In this document: one piece after another, positions 37,499-41,352 of the stretch
Position numbering within the stretch: the stretch's first letter is position 1
How the letters are laid out: each line of letters opens with the position of its first letter
DNA from: a virus
IMG/VR virus record: IMGVR_UViG_3300046449_000217
Coordinates: 1 to 41,352 of that record
Reading direction: 5' to 3' (one strand)
DNA: 41,352 bases
Notes under the pieces: generated by a model
The model's database searches: none
The model's input: the letters and a program-made list of their open reading frames with translations, nothing else
Told to the model about the DNA's origin: nothing
Translations under genes and position numbers: made by a program

Positions 37499-37642
37499 CT
37501 TAGGCGGGTCAATCTTGTCAGCCTGCCGCAGCAATGTAGCCGCCTCGCTCCGCATGATTCTGGCCTTCTCTTTGGCTTGAGACTTCCATTCAGCGATTAA
37601 GCTGCGATGGTCTTCGCTGGTCATGTTTCTGCGTATATGCAT
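37481..37642 (-). CDS. Small helical protein, 53 aa
   Basis: Leader GGGAGCAAGCGAC precedes ATG 37642. The product is one long charged helix (SEDHRSLIAEWKSQAKEKARIMRSEAATLLRQADKI) ending PPKTEQQS. The last codons and stop (TEQQS) are shared with 38139-38381 as part of a 21-base direct repeat. Confidence 0.58.
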   Translation of the reverse strand: MHIRRNMTSEDHRSLIAEWKSQAKEKARIMRSEAATLLRQADKIDPPKTEQQS

Positions 37643-37671
37643 GTCGCTTGCTCCCTCGTGGGTTATTCGGT

Positions 37672-37938
37672 TTATACCGTCTCGGCCTTCACGCGATCAA
37701 TCAGCGCCTCAAGCGCCGCGACCAGCCTTGCACGGCCAACCTCTGCTGCGCGAAACTCGTCATCGCCATGGGCCGCCACATCGGCGTCTGAAATCAGGTA
37801 GATCGCCAGATCTGCGAGACTGACACGATGTGTCACATCGCTTTCCCAGAAGGAGACGGAGATATGCCCGTCGCCGCCTGCCGATAGAGAAACGTCGATG
37901 TCCGTCTGAAACTTGGCAGTCAGTTCTATGTCGGCCAT
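37672..37938 (-). CDS. Hypothetical protein, 88 aa
   Basis: ATG 37938 follows AGGAGCAAGTGC. The product resembles many small phage proteins with MADIELTAKFQTDIDVSL, then VSFWESDVTHRVSLADLAIYLISDADVAAH and a helical end. Function unknown. The 176-bp inverted-repeat element ends 20 bases upstream of its start, so it forms the leader of this gene. Confidence 0.6.
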   Translation of the reverse strand: MADIELTAKFQTDIDVSLSAGGDGHISVSFWESDVTHRVSLADLAIYLISDADVAAHGDDEFRAAEVGRARLVAALEALIDRVKAETV

Positions 37939-37957
37939 GCACTTGCTCCTTGGTTTG

Positions 37958-38133
37958 GTGTTCATTTCATAGGCGAGGCGTCTTGGATCACCCGTGCATC
38001 CCTTTCGGTTAGCGTTGATCGGGTCAGACTGCTCCGCTGGGCCTTGGTCGCTGCATCGTGGTCTTATTGCCGTTAGGGCCGGACTTGCGCTACTCCGGTC
38101 TACCCGACACCCACTCGCCTATGAAATGAACAC
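37958..38133. ncRNA. 176-bp element closed by a 20-bp perfect inverted repeat
   Basis: GTGTTCATTTCATAGGCGAG (37958-37977) and its exact complement (38114-38133) enclose 136 bases without a convincing reading frame. Inside are a hairpin CCGGA/TCCGG (38079-38098) and a pairing TCGGGT/ACCCGA (38019-38024 with 38102-38107). It lies between two minus-strand cassettes and interrupts the shared AGGAGCAAGC leader pattern. It could be a structured RNA, a leader regulator or a small mobile element; I recognise no known family. Confidence 0.55.
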
Positions 38134-38135
38134 GT

Positions 38136-38156
38136 CTCCTATGATTGCTGTTCGGT
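38136..38156. repeat. 21-base direct repeat, copy 2
   Basis: Identical to 37478-37498. It ends two bases from the inverted-repeat element, so the border of that element coincides with a cassette border. Confidence 0.75.
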
Positions 38157-38381
38157 TTCGGCGGGCTTAAACTCGACGTTAGCCTTTGCCCACTCGACTG
38201 CGGCATCTATGCCGCCCTGAATGGTGTCCCTGTCAAAGCGACACAAAACCTCGCCGCTTGTTTCCCACTTCAAGCTAACCGTAGGGCAGACAGGTTCAGT
38301 CAATATGGCGCGGACTTCTAGCAGCAATTCGCCACGGCCAGAGTCCCACGGTATTTGATAAGTCCAGTCGGGTAGGCCCAT
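38139..38381 (-). CDS. Hypothetical protein, 80 aa
   Basis: The leader AGGAGCAAGCAC precedes ATG 38381. The product (MGLPDWTYQIPWDSGRGELLLEVRAILTEP, a central beta region and VEWAKANVEFKPAETEQQS) is unrecognised. Its last codons are shared with 37481-37642. Confidence 0.58.
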   Translation of the reverse strand: MGLPDWTYQIPWDSGRGELLLEVRAILTEPVCPTVSLKWETSGEVLCRFDRDTIQGGIDAAVEWAKANVEFKPAETEQQS

Positions 38382-38391
38382 GTGCTTGCTC

Positions 38392-38457
38392 CTATTTCTT
38401 CGGTGTCCGGTTTTCGCAGTGGCGGTTAAGCCAAGCGCGGTTGATCTTGGTTTCCAT
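38392..38457 (-). CDS. Possible 21-residue peptide
   Basis: A very short frame (METKINRAWLNRHCENRTPKK) ends in TAG overlapping the next gene's AGGAG leader, in the same manner as real genes of the cluster. The upstream start signal is weak (GCGAGATT). Confidence 0.3.
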   Translation of the reverse strand: METKINRAWLNRHCENRTPKK

Positions 38458-38473
38458 AATCTCGCTGGCGCGC

Positions 38474-39010
38474 TTAGACGGGCACTAAGTAAATCTCATC
38501 GCCCATCAAGCCCGGCACATAGTCAGGCGGCACATCTGCCCCCGGCGCTATGTAGAGCATATCCCCCGCCCGCATGATCTTGCGCACCAGTTCGTGCCTC
38601 GTGCTGTCAAAGCGGCGATTTGGGGGCACTACGTCAGGCGCAAACCCATCCCCTAGAGAGTAGGCGTTGCCGGGCTTTGGTGGCCCTAGCATTGGCGGAA
38701 GCTGTGGCCCGCAGTTGTAGTAGGGCACGCGCGGCAACGGCTCTGGCTCAATGACCGTTTCCGCGACGTTGCGCATCTGGTGACGGGACGCGATGTTGTG
38801 TTTTGGGCGCTCCCTGTCAATCGCCATTGATTCCGCCCTATAGGCATCCTCGCGTGTGTCGTGCCACTCAACTTCCATGAAGCGCACCTCGTGATACCAC
38901 CCTGCATTCGCGTCATGCGCCTTTGCGCGGGTGAACGGGCATTGAGATATGCCGACATACAACAGCACATCAGACGCACCGTAGAAGCGATAGAGGGCTG
39001 ATTTAGTCAT
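38474..39010 (-). CDS. GIY-YIG domain protein with unknown C-terminal domain
   Basis: Residues 4-73 form a GIY-YIG domain with exactly the spacing of the 30041-30505 protein: Y7, YVG 18-20, R28, E60 and RPKHN 68-72. Residues 90-178 are a Pro/Gly-rich region and a compact end (RHELVRKIMRAGDMLYIAPGADVPPDYVPG) that I do not recognise. Probably a nicking or homing-type nuclease. It overlaps the ribbon-helix-helix gene by eight bases. Confidence 0.75.
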   Translation of the reverse strand: MTKSALYRFYGASDVLLYVGISQCPFTRAKAHDANAGWYHEVRFMEVEWHDTREDAYRAESMAIDRERPKHNIASRHQMRNVAETVIEPEPLPRVPYYNCGPQLPPMLGPPKPGNAYSLGDGFAPDVVPPNRRFDSTRHELVRKIMRAGDMLYIAPGADVPPDYVPGLMGDEIYLVPV

Positions 39011-39158
39011 CTGACTTCCCCTTCACAAAGGCCATGATAGCGGCCTCAACCGCCGCCGTGCGTGAAGGCGGAACGGGTTGCGATTTAATCCACTCGTCAA
39101 GAGCGGCGATTACATCAGGCTCTAAGGCCAGACCCAGCGGGATTTTTCTGCGTGCCAT
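39003..39158 (-). CDS. Ribbon-helix-helix regulator, 51 aa
   Basis: MARRKIPLGLALEPDVIAALDEWIKSQPVPPSRTAAVEAAIMAFVKG shows the ribbon-helix-helix pattern of Arc/CopG-type repressors. An ATG at 39164 is an alternative start. No ribosome-binding site is present, and the predicted transcription start is at about 39165, so the message should be leaderless. It faces a divergent operon across a 42-base palindromic control region that it probably represses. Confidence 0.78.
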   Translation of the reverse strand: MARRKIPLGLALEPDVIAALDEWIKSQPVPPSRTAAVEAAIMAFVKGKSDD

Positions 39159-39171
39159 TATCATGAGGTAA

Positions 39172-39200
39172 AGAATAGTTTGCGAGTCTGCAAATGTCAA
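39172..39200 (-). promoter_or_regulatory. Leftward promoter of the ribbon-helix-helix gene
   Basis: On the minus strand, consensus TTGACA (39195-39200) is followed after 17 bases by TATTCT (39172-39177). The -35 box lies in the left arm of the inverted repeat at 39194-39235. Confidence 0.7.
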
Positions 39201-39235
39201 TACGTGTATCATTGTGTATATACACGTATTGACAT
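39194..39235. promoter_or_regulatory. 16-bp perfect inverted repeat holding both -35 boxes
   Basis: ATGTCAATACGTGTAT (39194-39209) and ATACACGTATTGACAT (39220-39235) are exact complements around ten bases that repeat GTGTAT. Each arm contains one TTGACA, so a dimeric or tetrameric ribbon-helix-helix protein bound here would shut both promoters at once. Confidence 0.75.
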
Positions 39236-39257
39236 GAAGGCGCAGGGCTACTAATGT
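39229..39257 (+). promoter_or_regulatory. Rightward promoter of the second plus-strand operon
   Basis: TTGACA (39229-39234) in the right arm of the inverted repeat is followed after 17 bases by TAATGT (39252-39257). It drives the operon that starts at 39313 and runs through the contig ends to 189. The -10 box is weak. Confidence 0.55.
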
Positions 39258-39312
39258 CTGTTGCAGAGGGTCAACGCAGACCGAAACGAACATGACACAG
39301 AGGACCGCAGAC

Positions 39313-39669
39313 ATGGATTTAAAGCAGCACCTGATACGCCAAATGGCGTTCAGCAAAGCGACCTACGGCCCCGGCACCCGCACAAACGGCGTGCTTGACC
39401 ACATCACGAAAGAGATTGCAGAGGTGCGCGATAGCGGTGGATCGGCTGATGAATGGGTCGATCTGGTGATCCTGTCACTGGACGGCCTGACGCGGCAGCT
39501 TTCGTTTTGCAATGAAGGCGACAAGCGCATCAAGACCAGCGCCGAGATTGCAGAATTGGCCTGCAACATCATTGTCGGGAAGCAGGACCGCAACGAAAAC
39601 CGAACATGGCCAGACTGGCGCACTATGAGTGCCGAAAAGGCCATTGAACATGACCGCAGCCACGACTGA
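39313..39669 (+). CDS. DUF550/MazG-like nucleotide pyrophosphohydrolase
   Basis: ATG 39313 follows AGAGGACCG. The 118-residue product has HLIRQMAFSKATYGPGTRTNGVLDHITKEIAEV and EWVDLVILSLDGLTRQ, the DUF550 pattern with the E-x-x-x-D metal site of MazG-like enzymes. Related phage proteins hydrolyse dATP/dGTP. It may adjust nucleotide pools during infection. Confidence 0.8.
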   Translation: MDLKQHLIRQMAFSKATYGPGTRTNGVLDHITKEIAEVRDSGGSADEWVDLVILSLDGLTRQLSFCNEGDKRIKTSAEIAELACNIIVGKQDRNENRTWPDWRTMSAEKAIEHDRSHD

Positions 39670-39686
39670 CACAAGGGACCGAATTG

Positions 39687-40334
39687 ATGTTGAAACTGCT
39701 CGACCTTTACTGCTGCGGAGGCGGTGCAAGCCACGGCTACAAGCTGGCAGGCTTCGACGTGACCGGGGTTGATATTGTCGATCAGCCACGGCACCGGGGG
39801 CGGTTTATCAAGGCAGACGCGATTGAATTTGTGCTGGAACATCACCACGAATTTGACGTGATCCACGCATCGCCGCCCTGCCAAGCCTACTCTATGGCGT
39901 CCATGCAGTTTCGATCCGCAGGCAAAGAATATGCAGACCTGATTGAGCCAACCCGCGATGCGCTTCGGTCTATCAGCAAGCCGTATGTGATCGAAAATGT
40001 GCCGGGTAGCCCGCTAATTGATCCTATCGAATTGTGCGGCTCAATGTTTGGAATGCGGACGTATCGGCACCGATTATTCGAAAGCAACATGACGATCACC
40101 GCCCCGCCGCACCCACCGCATGACGCGCCTAATGCCAAGATGGGCAGGCCACCAAAAGACGGCGAATTTATCCAATATGTCGGGCACTTTCCCGGCGTTG
40201 GCTTGGTGCAAGAAATGACCGGGCTGCACTGGCTTGGGCAGAAGGAATTAGCCCAAAGTATCCCGCCACAATACACCAACTATATCGGTCGGCAGCTACT
40301 CGACCTGTTAGTGCCGCAACCCCTTACACAATAG
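39687..40334 (+). CDS. DNA (cytosine-5)-methyltransferase
   Basis: This 215-residue protein has motif I (LDLYCCGGGASHGYKLAGF), motif IV with the catalytic PCQ (C65 in ASPPCQAYS), motif VI (ENVPG) and motif VIII (YRHRLF). It should methylate cytosine in a specific site and may protect phage DNA or alter host transcription. No restriction enzyme gene is adjacent. It is short for the family, with a reduced target-recognition region; the TTG at 39684 is a less likely start. Confidence 0.88.
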   Translation: MLKLLDLYCCGGGASHGYKLAGFDVTGVDIVDQPRHRGRFIKADAIEFVLEHHHEFDVIHASPPCQAYSMASMQFRSAGKEYADLIEPTRDALRSISKPYVIENVPGSPLIDPIELCGSMFGMRTYRHRLFESNMTITAPPHPPHDAPNAKMGRPPKDGEFIQYVGHFPGVGLVQEMTGLHWLGQKELAQSIPPQYTNYIGRQLLDLLVPQPLTQ

Positions 40335-40344
40335 GACCAGACAG

Positions 40345-40503
40345 ATGCACGTATGCGACGATTGCGGCAAAGAGTTTGCCAACACAAAGCGGATTGATTT
40401 TGTCTATTCGACCGAAACGCACAGCGACGGCACGAAGATAATCCTGACAGAGCCGCAGGAGGTCAGCCCTTGCTGCGAAGACGAATTTGAAACCTTCACT
40501 TAA
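40345..40503 (+). CDS. Small zinc-ribbon protein, 52 aa
   Basis: The product begins MHVCDDCGKEFANTKR and has a second cysteine pair, SPCCEDEF, near the end, fitting a zinc ribbon. Leader ATAGGACCAGACAG precedes the ATG and overlaps the methyltransferase stop. Confidence 0.65.
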   Translation: MHVCDDCGKEFANTKRIDFVYSTETHSDGTKIILTEPQEVSPCCEDEFETFT

Positions 40504-40514
40504 AGGACCGCAGC

Positions 40515-40721
40515 ATGACGCTAAAATGGAAAGACTGCGCGCCAGACTATCATCTGACAGCACAAAGCGGGTCGAAAATTTACCCCGTCGAGTTGCAGAT
40601 TGAAAAGACAGCAAAGGGCAGCTTTTGGGCATACGCAAACGGCACAATGTTGAGCCACAGCACCGATCTAGAAGGCGTCAAAAGCGTCTGCCAATCACAC
40701 CACGACAAATGGTATACATAA
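40515..40721 (+). CDS. Hypothetical protein, 68 aa
   Basis: A small beta-type protein (LQIEKTAKGSFWAYANGTMLSHSTDLEGVKSVCQSHHDKWY). The leader TAAAGGACCGCAGC joins the previous stop to its start. No family recognised. Confidence 0.6.
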   Translation: MTLKWKDCAPDYHLTAQSGSKIYPVELQIEKTAKGSFWAYANGTMLSHSTDLEGVKSVCQSHHDKWYT

Positions 40722-40734
40722 AGGGACCGACACC

Positions 40735-40911
40735 ATGGACGCCGCCGCATTGCTCGACTGGATGACATATCACCGCCTGCCCTTGCATCTGTACCGAGAG
40801 CAGGAAACCGAAACTTGGGCGATTGTGGATGCGTCAACGAACACAGTCTTAGGCTCCGGCGAAAGCGCAGAAGATGCGCTCCGCGAAGCCCACACCGAAG
40901 CCCCCATTTAA
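40735..40911 (+). CDS. Hypothetical protein, 58 aa
   Basis: A short acidic protein (LLDWMTYHRLPLHLYREQETETWAIVDASTNTVLGSG) with a helical end. The stop-fused leader AAAGGGACCGACACC precedes ATG 40735. Not recognised. Confidence 0.58.
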   Translation: MDAAALLDWMTYHRLPLHLYREQETETWAIVDASTNTVLGSGESAEDALREAHTEAPI

Positions 40912-40922
40912 AGGACAAAATA

Positions 40923-41153
40923 ATGAGTAAAGTAATTATTCCCAAGTGGGGCGCTTCCGAGCCTAGCAGTGGATACCACTACCAGATGGATACCCCGTTT
41001 GGGCGATACACAATCGCAGGACGCGGTGAGTATGGCTACGGCTGGAAGCGCCCCGCATATCATCCATACATGGGGTTTGAGGCTGAACTTGCAGACGCAA
41101 AAGAGGCGGCAGAAATTGACTACGAAAACCGCGTAAAGTCAGCACTCATTTAA
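40923..41153 (+). CDS. Hypothetical protein, 76 aa
   Basis: A soluble, tyrosine-rich protein (YHYQMDTPFGRYTIAGRGEYGYGWKRPAYHPY) ending in a charged helix. ATG 40923 follows TAAAGGACAAAATA. The frame upstream of this ATG overlaps the preceding gene and is not used. Confidence 0.6.
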   Translation: MSKVIIPKWGASEPSSGYHYQMDTPFGRYTIAGRGEYGYGWKRPAYHPYMGFEAELADAKEAAEIDYENRVKSALI

Positions 41154-41165
41154 AGGACCGAACCA

Positions 41166-41352
41166 ATGGACGATAGGTTTTGCGTCTTAACGACAAGCCC
41201 CAGAGACGGGGCAACTTTAGCAAGGCGATGGGTGGGGGGGGATGGGCATACGACCGTCAGGTCAGGAAACCAAAAGTGGACAGATGATTTTGATGACGCT
41301 TGGTTGATGGACCGAAAACAGGCAGAGGAAATCGCCGGGAATTTACGCCTAA
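41166..41352 (+). CDS. Small hypothetical protein, 5' part (continues at 1-189)
   Basis: ATG 41166 follows TAAAGGACCGAACCA. The frame is open to the end of the window and, once the 127-base overlap is merged, to TAA at 187-189, giving 81 residues. The sequence (MDDRFCVLTTSPRDGATLAR and a WTDDFDDAWLMDRKQAEEIAG middle) is unrecognised. Confidence 0.8.
   Translation, partial: MDDRFCVLTTSPRDGATLARRWVGGDGHTTVRSGNQKWTDDFDDAWLMDRKQAEEIAGNLRL
41226..41352. repeat. Terminal overlap copy 2
   Basis: Exact copy of 1-127. Removing one copy gives a circular sequence of 41,225 bp in which the gene 41166-189 is intact. Confidence 0.93.

Noticed and set aside
1-41352. CRISPR array, insertion sequence or rRNA genes
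   Set aside because: No regularly spaced repeats, transposase-like proteins or rRNA-like sequences were seen.
1-41352. Plasmid or phage-plasmid
   Set aside because: There is an integrase and a tRNA-derived attP but no partition or plasmid replication genes, so an integrating phage is favoured.
1-41352. Genome-wide CTAG enrichment
   Set aside because: CTAG looked frequent at first, but a rough count (about 75) is below the number expected from composition, so there is no enrichment.

Overview
The window is an essentially complete temperate siphovirus genome (about 62% GC by eye) from an alphaproteobacterial host, most likely a member of the Rhodobacterales. The host call rests on the small P27-type terminase and HK97-type head genes, a gene-transfer-agent-like tail chaperone, a phage copy of GapR (DUF2312), and an attP core that copies the 3' half of a tRNA-Arg(CCG) gene. 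Bases 1-127 are repeated exactly at 41226-41352. The molecule is therefore circular, about 41,225 bp, and one small gene (41166 through 189) runs across the ends. The intact attP with no flanking attL/attR fits a free phage or excised circle.

Layout. Nearly everything from 361 to 30762 is on the minus strand. Reading in the direction of transcription (right to left), it starts at the immunity switch (30.5-31.4 kb). Next come replication and recombination genes (22.5-30 kb: DUF1376 initiator, second replication protein, acyl carrier protein, GapR, SSB, Rad52-type annealing protein, NinB-like and Ref-like proteins), then a candidate late promoter and terminator at 21.9-22.0 kb. The late operon follows: HNH nuclease, terminases, portal, four accessory structural genes, protease, capsid, connectors, tail tube, frameshifted tail chaperone, tape measure, tail tip, a tail fibre carrying an esterase domain, and a four-gene lysis cassette. 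It ends at a strong terminator at 301-339. One plus-strand gene for a secreted protein (10780-11019) interrupts the late operon.

To the right of the repressor, about a dozen tiny, tightly overlapping plus-strand genes (31.4-34.7 kb) lead to an excisionase-like gene and a tyrosine integrase. Beyond attP, and so at the other end of an integrated prophage, lies an accessory region. It holds a lipoprotein esterase of the same family as the tail-fibre esterase, a row of small minus-strand cassettes sharing a start-site motif, a 176-bp element closed by a 20-bp perfect inverted repeat, a second GIY-YIG protein, and a ribbon-helix-helix regulator facing a second plus-strand operon (DUF550 protein, cytosine methyltransferase, five small proteins).

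Regulation visible in the sequence. A repeated operator (TCCAC-N5-GTGGA) is embedded between the -35 and -10 boxes of both immunity promoters. A second divergent promoter pair sits inside a 16-bp perfect inverted repeat beside the ribbon-helix-helix gene. Two of the regulators are predicted to be made from leaderless mRNAs. The least expected features are the 176-bp inverted-repeat element, the pair of esterases (tail fibre and lysogen lipoprotein), and the hexamer CTGCAG, which I find 11 times in the 1.1 kb excisionase/integrase segment and nowhere else.
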